Below are positions 12,264 through 24,812 of a DNA stretch of 64,000 nucleotides, piece by piece (positions within the stretch are counted from its first letter, which is position 1; each line of letters opens with the position of its first letter). Under the pieces are notes generated by a model, which had not been told where the DNA came from, made no database searches, and was given only the letters and a program-made list of their open reading frames with translations. Location: positions 60,395,783-60,459,782 of the forward strand of contig CM057228.1 of assembly GCA_029891385.1 (NCBI GenBank), in the 5' to 3' direction. The stretch comes from Erythroxylum novogranatense (lineage: Eukaryota; Streptophyta; Magnoliopsida; Malpighiales; Erythroxylaceae). The translations under genes and the position numbers were made by a program.

Positions 12264-15200
12264 TGTAACATCCCATCTCCGATAGGAAGGGTATTTTAGT
12301 AAATTGGGACGGTCAGAGTATTAAAGTATATTTCGCATGCACATACAAGATATAGCCTCTATGATAGATGGTGCATTGCACTTGCACATGGTAAACATGC
12401 ATTCATGACATTTTAAAACAGTTTCAAATTGCGATCTTTTGTGAAATTTATGTGGAAGTTGTACTGGGAAAATTATTTGGAGTGCGCCATTGTGTGTTTT
12501 ACATTTTAGAGATTTATGAGAATTTTCTGGAATTTTTCGGTAGTCTTCGTCCGGACCGGAAAATTCAAATGATCGACTAAGTGAGCTGTTTTGTACCGAA
12601 AAGACTATTAAATGGCATTGGATTATGGAATAAATTATTGTGGGAATTATTTAGTGCCATGATTAGAGCTTAAATGGGATTGTCATTTAATTAATTAAGA
12701 TTAACTAGCTTTTGTCTTTTCTATGTTTTAAAAGCCAAGTGTCCATTGACATTTAATAACTTTGTCTCTTATGTTCTTCACCCACGAGACTTGTCATGTT
12801 TGAAGTCAATAAATTAGTTATAAAAGATCACTTTCTTGAGTCCCCTTTATCATTTACGGCTATCCTTCTTTATTGTATAAGTTATCTTCTTGAGAGTTGA
12901 GAAAGGGTTATTTTAAAGTGCAAACCTTCATCAACCGAAGATGCCTTGTTCTCCTCTTTCAATTTTCCTTTTTCCTTTCCCATAAAAGAGTTGTCTCCAT
13001 GGCTCCTTGCTTGCTCTTCTTCACACACAAACCAAGTTGAAACTTTGAGTTGATGAGAACTTTTGAATTGTTAGTGATAGCCGTGGGTGAAGTGAAGTTT
13101 TGGAGAGTTGTAAAGTGTTGGAGAATCAAGAGTTTGCAATTTGATTTGGTAAGTCTTGATGGTTGTTTTATGATTTTGTTAGTTAGATGCATTCATGGGG
13201 AGCAATTATACATGTAATTGATTATCATAGTAGTAGGTTTAATTGGGTTTAAATATATGCTTGTATATGGATGAATGAATGAATAAGGTTTCAATGATTT
13301 GGTTTGGTTTTGGATTGAGTGTGTAAGGTTAGATGCATGGAAAGTAATGAAAGTAAATTGTGTATATGCTGCCAAAGTTTGTTTAAGTATACAAATAAAT
13401 GTTGTGATAAGTTTATGGCTGAATTAGAGATTTAAGTGGATGTTTAGTGATGTGTTATTGATGTTAAAAGTGATAGGAGTTAGGTGAATGTTGAAAGCTG
13501 GAAAATGAATCTTTGACCTATTGTAATGTTTTGATAATAACTAATTGTGTAGGTGTGCAAATGAGGTGAGGTTTGGGCCTAATGAAACTTTGGGATGTTG
13601 GCTTCAATTTAGTGTGAAATAGGTGTTGTTGAATTGTAATGTTAGAGAGGTGAAATGTTGCATGGGAAGTTACTGTTTTATTGCCTATGAACAGTAACCG
13701 AAACCATAATCTATGAGTTTTACTGATTTTTATAAATTAATTGATATAGAATTAGGGCAATGGTCTTCATGAAAGTTGAAGCCTATTAAGTTATATTTCC
13801 ATTGCCACTGATTTTGCAATTTTCGATATGTATAGTAGGAGTTATGGACTGATAATTATTGACAGTTTTATGAATTGAGTGAAACCTAGCTGGATTAGCG
13901 AATTTGGTGTACATTCTGTTTTTACGTAATTTTAGAAATTTTTGTGAACTGAACTGGTTTTAGGGATCTACTGAAGAGTTTTAGATGACACATTGATCTT
14001 GAAATTGGTATATGGAATGTAATTTTTGGAAATCAGATGTGGGAGATATGGAATTTCAAAATCTCATGAACATGCATTATACATGTGCATTATACTAATT
14101 CGGATTGGATAATTAGTGATCGGATTCCTCTCTGTTTGTTATAGAGGCACATTTGGAGCGTCGATCTACCGACGTTACTGAAACTTCCAGATGTTAGCTC
14201 GGAAGTACAGGTGAGTAACCTAGTTGGTTCCTCAACCTTTATGTGTTTAAGTTTTTGCACTTATGCCATATGGAGATAATGGAGGGTTTATAGTTTATGT
14301 GTATTTGAATTTGATTGATTTCGGACCATAGGTGTCTGACATATTTGGAATGAGATAACGAAGTGCTACTTGTGAGTAACTGTTTGTAAATGTTATATTG
14401 GAGATCTCGGACCAGAGGTCCGAGGAAATGGGAAGTTGATATTGAAGTGTTAATTATCATTTTGTTCGATACATTGGATGGGATTGTAAATGTGATATAG
14501 TAGGATGCAATAAATTGGAAATGTAGATAATTGAAATACGGACCGAAAGTCCAAGAATTGGCAAATAGTTGTGATATGTAAATGGAAATTGAATATGTAC
14601 ATTGCATGCATAAACATAAATGTGTGATCGATAAAAGACGATTGTGACCGGAGCAACCATCAGATCGGGGCATATCACGCCTAACGATGTGAGAGCTTTC
14701 AGCTCAACGCACAGGACCTCGTGTCCAACGTATTCAGAGCCGCAGCTCAATGTATCAGGCTTCAAGCCCATGTTTTCGTGAGCCACCGCTCAACGCAATG
14801 TGCCCGTTCATGGGACGAGCCAAAGCACAGTCACAACAACGAAATGAAAATGGAGCAAAGATGTCACATGCGCATTGCATATATATATGACTGTAAATGA
14901 CTGGAAGATGTAAATGATGAAATTGTATGTGTATATGAAATTGGAACTGAAATGTGATAATATGTGATATTACTGTTAATGCTACCGTGTGCTAATATGA
15001 TTGGTGAATGCATGAGTTGAGTGAACCATCGATGATGGTTTCTCACTGAGTTCGCAAAACTCACCCAAAATTTGCATCTATTTTTCAGGACTTAGAAGAA
15101 TACCCCGTTAGGCAACGGGCGTATGACATCTGCTGGTTGAAGAAGCAGAGAAGTGGTCGGGATCAGTTCGCGTCTGTCCTAGTGTTTCTATTCTTGGACT

Positions 15201-15450
15201 TTGTATTACTAATTTGGATAAGTTGTAAAGTCAATTGATCAAATAAATTGTAAATGTAAAAAGTGGGCCCAAGGCCATCAGATTGATTATATAAATTGCT
15301 TTCGCGTTAATGATAATATGTAATGCGATTGTGTAAAAAAATGTTATCTTGAGTTTTCTATCGAGTGATGTAGCACGCCACCCTCATGGGCACGGACCTG
15401 GATATCACCGTCGATGTCGGGTTCGGGTCTTGCGGGAGTGAGGTGTTACA
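12264..15450 (+). repeat. 3' LTR of element A
   Basis: About 3187 bp, from TGTAACATCC to GGTGTTACA, matching the 5' LTR at 5640-8843. TATA-like box at 12829, second splice-donor candidate at 14211, acceptor ending at 15088. The hairpin block near 14665-14815 has several substitutions that break individual stems. Confidence 0.93.
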
Positions 15451-15508
15451 TGGTCCTTATTATTGATTGATTAAATATCATGAGGCAAATGTCTAATTGG
15501 ATAGGTTT

Positions 15509-15736
15509 TGGAAGTTTATAGTTATTGATATTCTAAAGATAATTAGTTGATATGTTAGAGATAATTAGTTAGATTAAGGCTAGAAATTAGTGACTAAATT
15601 AATGGAATTTTATTGCTTAGAAAATAAATGGATTCTCCTTAATTTATTAAGGTGATTAGGTTGTACTTTCTTATGTATTCGCTATACTATTCACAATAGA
15701 TTAAGAAAGAATTACTTTTTCCTCCAATTTTGTTCA
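15509..15736 (+). repeat. 5' LTR of copia element C
   Basis: A 228-bp segment starting TGG and ending TTCA. It matches 31270-31499 in order (GATATTCTAAA, AATAAATGGATTCTCCTT, GTACTTTC). It is followed at once by the primer site TGGTATCAGGGC (15737-15748), close to the Met-tRNA site. Short LTRs like this are normal for copia. I could not find a clear target duplication. Confidence 0.75.
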
Positions 15737-18700
15737 TGGTATCAGGGCTATAACTCTTTTACAATTATTTTATTCAAATCAATCTTAAATAGACTATCGT
15801 CTGGTGATGACCGTTGAGGGGAGAAACTCCTCATCCTTTGACAATGATGTCAACAATTTGACTGTAATTAATCTCGGTGTTACAACGAGAAATGCACAAT
15901 GCAACGATGACCTTCTTGGCTCAAATATGCAATTTCAATTGGTGAACGATAAGATGAAGAGCCAAAATTACTTGGAATAGGTGCAAATAATAAAATTGGT
16001 CATTCATAAAATAAAAAAAGACGAGAAAAATTGGTCATTGAATTGAAGCGATAAAAAAGTGACTTTAGATGATCCAAATATGGCAATATGGAGGTCTAAA
16101 AATTCTTTGATCATAGCTTGGTTAATTAATTCAATGGAATACTTAATTAGAAAACACATATGCTTATACCAAATAACAAAAGATTTATGGAGTGTAGTTA
16201 GAGGGATGCATTTGGATATTAAGAATTTGTCTCAAATTTTCAAACTAAAAATGAAACTGTGGAAAGTTAAGCAAGGAGACCACAATATTACTTTATTTCA
16301 TAACAAACTTGTAATCATGTGGTAGCAATTCAACCTATGTTATAAAGATGATTGGATATTGTTTGAATCATAGTGTTTGACAAAAAAAAAAGAAAATAAT
16401 AGGGTTTATATTTTTCTTATAAGATCAAATCAAGAATTGGATGAAGTTAGAGGTTAAGTTTTAGGAAGAAAGCTAATGCCCTCAATCAAAGAGGTGTTCT
16501 AGAAGTAAGGAGAGAGGATATGAGGCGAAAAATTATGATTGGAAAATTTAGATTAAAGGTTGAAGATTTTACACTTGTATCTAAAAGAACAAAGGGTAAG
16601 GGATGAAGGAAATTTAACAAAAAGCCTTAGTTTAATCATTGTAAATGTGATTCACATATATAGGAAAACAAATTGAAAAATCAATAAAAACCTAAAAATT
16701 AGAAGAAAAAAAAGTAATTTAGATATAGCCATAGCTTTTAAACCAACACTATTGAATTTAGGCTTGAGGCATCTTCTAGCATGTAGCTATTCACAAAGGA
16801 AAAAAATAAAGGAAATATATAAATTTCTTCCATCTCAAAATTTCTCTAGTTAAAATCCTTCTTGTTTTTTGGATAATCGATTTTAGGGGCAATAAATCAT
16901 ATCATAGGGTCAAAAAATTATTTGCTTCCAACAGTCCTTGTTTGAGAAATTTTCAATATAGTAGATGGCTCCTTTTCAACGGTGGTTGGGAAAGGATCAA
17001 TTATTATTTCCCTTAATCTTACACTCTATAATGTTCTTCATATTCCTATATTATATTGTAACTTGTTATCAACTAGTAAAATAACTACTGATCAAGTTTT
17101 CAAACTAATTTCTCTTCATCTAATTGTCAATTTTAGGATTTAAACACAAAGAAGATGATTAGCAATGTTATTAAAGTTGGAGGTCTCAATTTCTTCAAAG
17201 ATGGATATGTCTCAAATAAACAATCCCAAAAAATTGTCTCAATTCCATTTCAATACTTAGTAAGACTAAAATTGTTTTATGACATTTTAGATTTGGACAT
17301 CCAAGTTTTGCATTATATAAGACATTTATTTCAAAAAATTTAAAAATAAAGATCTATTTTCATTTAAATGTAAAATTTGTCAAATTGATAAACATCATCA
17401 AAATTCTTTCTCAGTATAATCTTATAAGACTACAAAACTCTTCATAGTGATATTTAAGGTCATTTAAGAACAAAAATATCAAAAAATATGGTTCATAATT
17501 TTTTTACTAACTATATTAGAAATACTTGGTTATTTTAGTTAATGAGAAATAAAATGTTGAGAGTGTGTTTAAAGAATTTTATAAAATGATCCAACTAGAG
17601 TTTCAAATTAAGACTCAAGTTTTAAAAGTGATTATAAAAAGAATATTCCAACAAGATTTAAGGAATTTTTATTAAAAAGGTATTGTTCATTAAAATTCAT
17701 GCATTAACACCTATTATAAAATAGAATAGCCAAGAGGAAAAATAAACATCTGTTACAAATCACAAGATCTTTAATGTTTTTAGTTAATACTTTTACGTAC
17801 TTATATGATGATGATATCTTGGCGATTGCATATTTGATCAATAAGTTTCCTTTAAAAGTTTACAAATTTCAAACCTTTCTTAATTATTTAATAAATATTT
17901 CCTTCTCCTTATTTATCTCATGATCTTCCACTTAAAGTGCTTAGGTGTACCATATTTGTTTATATTCATGATAATAATGGAGAAAAACTTGATCCTATAG
18001 CACAAAAATGGTGTTTTAGCCTTCCACTTAAAAAGGGTAAAAATGCTTTGACTCAATATCCAAAAGATCTTTTTTTATAGATATAATCTTTTTTTAAAAT
18101 AAATCTTTTTTCCTCACCTCATCTTTAGGGGAGACATCTAGTAAAGATTCTTTTTTTATTGATAATAATGTGGATATTTTCTATAATCCTAATTCAAAAG
18201 CTAATGATGTCTCAAATAATGAAATATGATCCATTTTCATTGCCCTTACAAATTTAATTTTAGGAAAAGAATAAAATTTGTGTGAGGAAAGATGGATATA
18301 GTATTAAAAGGAAAATTTTCTTGAGAAAATATTCAAAATGATAGAAAATAACAAATAACTTGTAGCATACTTAAAAAATATTAAGAAGACAAATCCAAAA
18401 ATTGAAGACCAATGTAAATCTCTGTCTAAGCATGCTCCTATTGAGTTAGTGCCGCTTGAACTAATATATGTTCCATAGTTAGATGAAACATTAGATTTAT
18501 CTATTACTCTTAGAAAAGTTTCTGGAGCTTGTACTAAATATCCTTTGTATAACTTTTTATTTTATTAAAGTTTGTTTCAATCATTTCAAGTGTTCACTTC
18601 TAAGTTGTCTAGTATTTCCATTCCTAAGAATATACTTGAGGGTCTAAATATTTCTAAGTGAAGGGATACGATTTTGGAGGAGATGAGAGCTCTGGAAAAG

Positions 18701-19596
18701 AATAGAATATAGGAAAAAAAAAATAGATCTTCTTAAGGGAAAACACTGTTTGGATTTGAATACCTATTAATTATGAAGTATAATTCTAATGGAACACTTG
18801 AATTCTGGAGTGGTCTCCATATAAGCTAAATGCAAAAAAAATGCCTTCCTAAATGAAGACTCTCCCAAGATTTAGTGAAAGTGTTGAGAAAAGGATATGC
18901 AACCTTAAAAAATATTTATATAGGTTAAAATGATTACCAAGGGGCTGGTTTGATAGATTTGTAAGATTTGTGAAATCTCACGGCTTCCTACATAGGTAGG
19001 CTTACTATGTTAAAAACTTTTGCAGAAAGGAAAATTATAATTCTAATTATGTATATAGACACATTATTTTTAGTGATGATGATATGAGAAAATGAGGAAT
19101 CTAAAAAATAATCTTTTAAATATGTTTGGGGTGTCTTAAATGCTTCACTAGAATAGAATTTGCTAGATTTAAGAAGGGTATAGCTGTCACCTAATGGAAG
19201 ATATCTTAGATCTTCTATGAGAAACTAGGATGGGGCAGATGTAAACCATTAGATACTCCTATAAAATTTAACAGAAAGCTTGGTGAAATTAAGGAATTCT
19301 AATGGATATAAAACAATATTAATAACTAGCGGAAAAGCTAATCTATTTATCCTATACTGGAGCAGATATTTCTTTTGCTGTCAATATAGTAAGCCAATTT
19401 ATGTGTACCCCCTATGCATAACACTTAGAAGCAGTACACATAGTTTAAAATGCTTAAAGGAAAATCTAGGGAAAGATTTATTCTTTAAGAAAAGTAATCA
19501 TCGAATAGTTGAAGTTTACACTGATATAGATTGGGCAGGGTTTATTAATGACAAAATGTCTACTTTTGAGTATTGCTCCTTTTTGTGGAGAAATCT
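15737..19596 (+). pseudogene. Copia element C, 5' part: gag to RNase H, decayed
   Basis: Domains appear in copia order. Gag (UBN2-like) is clearest at 16059-16325, with SQIFKLKMKLWKVKQGDHN matching the family's SQ-F-LK-K-----QGD pattern. Around 17260-17340 is the GAG-pre-integrase piece ending in HYIRHLFQKI. Integrase C-terminal traces follow near 17950. Reverse transcriptase begins near 18685 (EEMRALEKNR), continues with LKKYLYRLK near 18905, and a decayed catalytic region follows to 19280. RNase H starts at 19490 (VEVYTDIDWAG) and is cut at 19596 by insertion of element B; it resumes at 30879. Many stops; not functional. Confidence 0.85.
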
Positions 19597-20440
19597 TGTT
19601 AGCCCCAAAATTTTTTTTTTTATTTAATTAAGCATGATTAGGCAAATTAAGTAAATTATGTTAGCATTAATTAAGGTGACATTAATTAATATATGATAGC
19701 ATTAATAAGTTAGTTGAAGAATTAATGAAGTTAGATATGTTAGTTGGACTTAAATGAGTTAGGTGAGATTTATGTGTTAATTGGGCTTTGGGTCCAAATG
19801 AAACAAGTTAGTTAGGTGAATTAAATAAGATGGGCCTAAGTAAGAAATGAAGTAGAAGAAGAAATGAAGTGAAGATGGGCTTAGGCTTTGTGGGCTTGAG
19901 TGTAGGGAATTAAAGGAAATAAGAAGAAGGAGATGGGCTTTGGGCTTAAGTGGAATGAAAGAGGTATAAAAGAGAGGAGATAAATGAATTAGTAGGAAAG
20001 AAGGAGTAAAAAACGAAAATTGAAAGGAGAAGGAGAGGAGTTTTCGGTGGTGAGGAGAGAAGAGGAGAAAAGAAGAAAAGTTGTAGGGTTTTGTGATTTC
20101 TAAGAGAAAGAGTGAGATTTTGAGAGAAAGTTCAAGAGGAAAAGGGAAGAGGAAGGCTAGAGCTTTATTTTGATTCAAGAAATCCTTTGGTTGGAGGAAG
20201 ATTTAAGGTAAGTCTTTGGTTTAATATTAAGTTTTTAGATGGGTTTTTGGTTAGAAGAGTTAAGAACCAAGTGGGTTTAGTTATCCTCTTGCCAATTTCA
20301 TGATTTAAGCATTTAGGTTTTTCAATTTCTAAATCCTATGTTGATTTGGGAATGTTGTTGGTTTTTAATGAAGAGAGAAGAGGAAGAGAAGAGGAACAAG
20401 AATTATAGCAAGCTATTCAAGGAATTATCAAGGATTTAAG

Positions 20441-21288
20441 GTGGGTTACACCTTTACTTTTATATTTATGAGCATTTAATGTAAATTTAATTATGACATT
20501 AATAATGGTTGTTAATGCTTGTGTTAGTTATGGATGAATGATATTTATGATGTTTATTGCTCGTGTTGTTGATATTGACGATTGTGTTGAATGTTAGTAT
20601 GGTTGTTGAAAACCATAACGGATGATATGAAAGATTGATGTTGTGGTTGTTGGATGATTGTAAATGGATGATATGAAGGATTGATGTTGTGGTTGTTGAA
20701 TGATTGTAAATATTATGCTATGTGATCATAATGTTAGAAAATGTAAATTCTAGGATGATGGGTGAATTAGCCTAGAGAGCTAAATGAAATGAATATAATG
20801 AGAATTATGAATTTTGCATGAATGATGCATGAAAAGAATGATTTTAATGAAAACAATAACTTGGATAAGAACAATCCAATTTTATTGTTATGAAATGAAT
20901 TATGCTTTGTATGGGTAAGGTAATGTCCCAAGAACCGTCACGTGCACGTCGACATGAAAAGCCTTCGCCCCGCCGCCTGATTGAGGCATAGGATGATCCG
21001 ATATCGGACTCCTCAAGAATTGCCCACATTAGGTCATTTGATGAACTTATGTGGTTGCCATGATTGGACTTACCGAGCCATTGTTGTGTTTGCCATGAAT
21101 ATGCATGAATTGTATAAGATACGTGAATGATGGAATGATTGAAATTGTTATGAATGTATGAATGTTTGAGTTATGCATGTGATGTGATTTCCTTGGAAAA
21201 TTGATAAATGCATGAATCAAGGATGTGCTTGTTATATAAACGTAAATGTGTTACCTCACAGAGCATTAGCTCACCCCACAAATTTCAG
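20441..21288 (+). other. Candidate intron 2 in LTR B
   Basis: Donor AAG/GTGGGTTAC and acceptor CACCCCACAAATTTCAG, 848 bases apart, occupy the same relative place as the 889-base candidate in LTR A and the 849-base one in LTR D. In the 3' LTR the donor is kept (28523) but the acceptor reads TTTCGTG instead of TTTCAGG. Inferred from signals only. Confidence 0.4.
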
Positions 21289-22120
21289 GAAATGAGCAGG
21301 AACCCGAGGAGCGAGCATAAGGCATTTTACTCCAAGCAGTTCTTTTGTTATTTTTGGGATTTGAAATCATTTTTGTAACATCAATGCTTTAGTTGCATTT
21401 TAAGGAAATGATGTATTTTGAAGCTTTTATGTAATTGGGCTTGAAATGCCCACTAAAGCATTGTATGAACATGTTATGATTGAATGATGATGAATGAATG
21501 AATGAATTTGAAAGTAAAAGTATTAGATCATGAATGTATTTGAGAAATTTATACTTGTGTGTATGGAAATTGAATCATGGTGATGGTTTGGGTATGAATT
21601 GAGAATGTCTAGAAAACTAAGAGTGTGTTGCTGCCCTTGAATGTAGAATTTATGTGCAGGTTATGGTCTAGATTGAAGATTTTGGGTTAGGAATAAAATA
21701 GGGGAGGTGCTGTCAAATTTTCTTAAAATTTGACCGGACATCGCCCCGACATTTGACCCTCTTCGGGTTTGATTTAGATAAATGAGTCTTCATGAAGTTT
21801 GTAGTAGAGGATTATAGCTTTCCAAGGGTATATGGTATGCCTCATTTGGATTTAGGATTAAAAAGTTATGAGGATTAGAACACAACCAGTTATTGTTCAT
21901 TTAGCCATAGCACTGTTACATAGGTATTAATGGAGCATTGACCTTTGAGTGAATTTTTACCTTATTAAATGATGGAGTTAGTTTTAGCATCCTTCATAAG
22001 ATTTTTAGTTCATCTTCTTACCTTTCCATAGAGGTATAGTATGCACCAATTGGAGCTAGGGATAAAAAGTTATGAGTCTTGAAAGATGATGATTCCAAGT
22101 GGTCTTGAAAAGAGAGGGTT

Positions 22121-22302
22121 CCAGTCGACTGGAAGGTGTTCCAGTCGACTAGGAGGGGTTCCAGTCGACTGGAAAGTGTTCCAGTCGACTACTCGGAGGG
22201 CGGAGAATATTTCTCGTAAGTTCCAGTCGACTGGAAATGCTTCCAGTCGACTACAACCAGCAAAATACCCATCCCAGTCGACTAGCATCTATTCCAGTCG
22301 AC
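22121..22302 (+). repeat. Cluster of CCAGTCGACT palindromes in LTR B
   Basis: Eight copies of CCAGTCGACT, four of them extended to the perfect palindrome CCAGTCGACTGG, at about 22121, 22141, 22161, 22181, 22223, 22243, 22274 and 22293. The 3' LTR has seven (about 30200-30364): one unit near 30187 has become CAATGATTGG. Spacing is near 20 bases in the first four and irregular afterwards. The unit contains GTCGAC. Function unknown. Confidence 0.9.
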
Positions 22303-22813
22303 TAGGATCCTTAGTCAAGTGTTTTGGGCTTGTTAGAGGCCGAATTTGGTTTTGTGGTCTTCTTGAGAGTTGTAGACCTAGATGTCTAGTTTAAAATGGT
22401 CCAAGAACGAAGTCATTCCGACACCTATAGTGAAAGTTATGACATTTGCGCCAAAACATGTTTGATAGGAGTCAAAACATGAACACGTTGAGTTTGTCGG
22501 TCAGAACTCCTTCGTCCGACCTCCAAATGGGGTGAGGTTTGGACCATTAGATTCCTAAGACATACGTCTTGTTATCAATTAAAATTTGTAACAATTGGAG
22601 TTAAAATGAAAATGTTTGAATAAAAGTAAGTGAATGGTTGGTTAAGAATCCTGCAAGTCTATAAGCACAAGTTTCAGGACTATGAAAGTCGGGCTCCGGG
22701 AGCGGGATCCCGACATTTGTGGTATCAAAGCAAGAGGGTAAATGGTAAGTTATATGCGGTTGGGTCTTGGATCCAACAGTTGGGATCCGTCACGGGTCGG
22801 GTCGCGACATCTG

Positions 22814-22824
22814 TGGTATCGAGC
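22814..22824 (+). other. Primer-binding site of element B
   Basis: TGGTATCGAGC, four bases after the 5' LTR end, the same one-base variant of the Met-tRNA site used by element A. Confidence 0.8.
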
Positions 22825-23047
22825 GAAACCGGTTTACGGTTTCTAGGAACCCTAGTGGAATGTTTAAAGGTCAAGTCATCATGCATTTTCTACATGAATT
22901 ACATGACTTATGTGCATTGTTTTAATTGCATGCAATGCAATGTTGTTTTCAAATGAATGCATTGAATTGTTTTGAATTGATTTACATGAATTGAATTTGT
23001 TTCATGTAAACTAAAGATTTTCTTGAATTTTTTAAACTTCAAGGAGT

Positions 23048-24290
23048 AATGCCTCGAAGGAGAACTCGAGGAGCTCCAGCTCGACCTAGCTCACAGCGCT
23101 GAAGCACGGATGAATCGACGTTCCACGTGATGCGAGGACTATCCTGTGATCGACTCGATGCACCAGTGTGCAACATGAGGCGCCCGCCCTCCTCCTCAAG
23201 TAAACCGATGGACCCCAGTTTCCAAGCTTTGCCAAAGCGTTTACCTATGCCATGGGGCAAGGAAGGCAGCTCAATGCCAGCCCAAGTGGAGAGGAGCGGT
23301 CAAGATGATAAGCTCGGAAGTATGGAGCGGTCGACTTCAGGGACCACTAATCCCGAGGAAGTCAAGCATGGTGAAGAGGACCGAGAGGGTCCCAAGCGAG
23401 ATGAGATGCTCAAGAAGAGAAAGTTGATTATGCAGAAGCTTGTCATAGGGGGATGCACTGACCTTGGTGGGAATCGGTGCTGCAGCAATGAAGAACCCTC
23501 GATCTTGACATGGAGGGAGTTCTTAGAAGCTTTCGTGGGAAGTACTTTTCCATGGTGTATGTTCAGAGAAAGTAAGAGAATTCTGAATTTGACCCGAGAG
23601 GAGCCGAGTGTAGCAGTAGTATGAGTGAAGTTCACTCGGTTGTCACGATATGCAGCCAACATCGTGGCAACCAAGTGGACAAGTGCAGAAAGTTTGAGGT
23701 GGACTACACCTAGGGATTCGGAGAAAGTAGTCATCCACAATTTCAGGAATTATCAAGAATGTGGATGCCGATTGCAGTGAGAAGTTAGAAAATATCGTAA
23801 TGAGGTAACCAAGAAGAGGAAGAACAGAGAGCGTTTTCAAAGAAAAGCATGAGTTCCCTGATTTGCAAAGAGCACTAAGACGGGTCATACAGAGTGAAGT
23901 GGGCAGCAAGTGGCCCCACAAAGAATAAACAGTTTAGAGGTACATGTCGGTCTGTAAGCTTCTAGTGTGGCAAGCCCAGGATGGTCAGCAGAGGCAATCC
24001 TCGGTGTGATCACTGTGGTAGATTTCACAAGGAGTGTCGATGAAGATAGGCGATGTTTTGGCTGTGGTCGGAAGGGGCAGAATCAAGGATTGTCCACAGT
24101 GTGCAAGCGAGAAGGGGTTCATCTCAGCCCCAAGAAGAGCAGAGACAAGGGCATCTAGGCCACCCAAGAAGTGGGTAGTTCAGAGGCGCAAGGAAGACGT
24201 CGTGCAGAAGGCCTAGAGGCCGTGGTCGTGCACCGGAGAGTCTTTGCCATGACAGGAGGAAGCCGCAGCCGCCTGTAAGTAGTAACGGTA
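23048..24290 (+). pseudogene. gag of element B, frameshifted
   Basis: The frame opening at 23048 starts MPRRRTRGAPARP, the basic N-terminus usual for Tekay-type Gag, but stops after 17 codons. Later pieces continue in other frames, including 23127-23624. Two zinc-knuckle-like motifs lie near 23996-24100 in different frames: CDHCGRFHKEC and CFGCGRKGQNQ, the second missing the usual spacing to its last cysteine. Gag would form the virus-like particle and bind the RNA; in this copy it cannot be made as one protein. The capsid part is too scrambled for residue-level description. Confidence 0.75.
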
Positions 24291-24812
24291 TGGCTATGCT
24301 ATTTGATGCACTGTTTATGTATTGATTGATACCGGTCTACACACTCATTTATATCTCGCAAGCATGAATTTGTCTGCTGTGTGTCCCGAGATTTTGGATA
24401 ATATCTTTGGTTGTTAGTACTCCTTTAGGGAGTAAGGTAGTGATAAGCTCGATCTATAAGAATTGTGAGCTTAGTATCGAGGGTGCTAGACCGGTAGTGG
24501 ACCTACTACCGCTAGACCTTCAAGGGTCGATGTCATCTTGGGATGGATGTCATGGAGAGGTACAAAGTTGGATTGCGATCTAAAGGAAGTTGAATTTGAT
24601 CAGGAGATGATCGGAAGGTAGTCTTCAAGGGGACAGAAAGCGCCAAGGTCGAGGATTATTTCAATATGATGGTGATAAAGATGATGAGTCAAGGTGTGAG
24701 GCCTTCTTGGCGCATATAGTGGATCCAGAGATCAATGTAGGAAGATTGGAGGATTACATTGTGGTGAGGAGTTCCGGATGTATTCCGGAGGAGTTGCTGT
24801 GGATTACCGCCG
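24290..24812 (+). pseudogene. Protease region of element B, frameshifted
   Basis: The aspartic protease active site is visible as IDTG at 24325-24336; the next residues fall out of frame after one base change. A retroviral-type protease would cut the Gag-Pol polyprotein. The stretch up to 24812 fits the rest of protease and the link to RT, with several stops. Confidence 0.65.

Larger units (their letters stand above)
5640..15450 (+). mobile_element. Element A: Ty3/gypsy LTR retrotransposon with 3.2-kb LTRs and decayed interior
   Basis: Two direct repeats of about 3.2 kb (5640-8843 and 12264-15450) enclose 3.4 kb. The 3' copy has the borders TGTAACATCC...GGTGTTACA; the first bases of the 5' copy are mutated. 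The flanks TGGTT (5635-5639) and TGGTC (15451-15455) form a 5-bp target duplication with one mismatch. A Met-tRNA-like primer site follows the 5' LTR and a purine tract precedes the 3' LTR. The motif TTTCGAGGACGAAATTT before the purine tract is also present in chromovirus B at 27645, so A is most likely the same broad (Tekay-like) group. The interior has no open frame longer than about 100 codons, so A is non-autonomous or dead. Confidence 0.93.
19597..22809 (+). repeat. 5' LTR of element B
   Basis: 3213 bp. TATA-like TATAAAAG at 19965-19972; strong splice donor AAG/GTAAGT at 20208; second donor AAG/GTGGGT at 20441; acceptor AAATTTCAG ending 21288. A GC-rich block with GTGCACGTCGAC lies near 20940. 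A cluster of palindromes starts at 22121. Open frames here, including the - strand frame at 19777-20178 rich in F, L and S, are not genes: the 3' LTR copy of that frame (28027-28260) is broken. Confidence 0.95.

Noticed and set aside
19777..20178. 133-codon - strand frame, mostly F, L, S, P
   Set aside because: It is the reverse of a GA-rich LTR leader. The 3' LTR copy is broken by a one-base change, so not conserved.
22070..22394. Frames with repeated QSTG/SRL or VDWN units
   Set aside because: Translation of the CCAGTCGACT palindromes on either strand; not a protein repeat.
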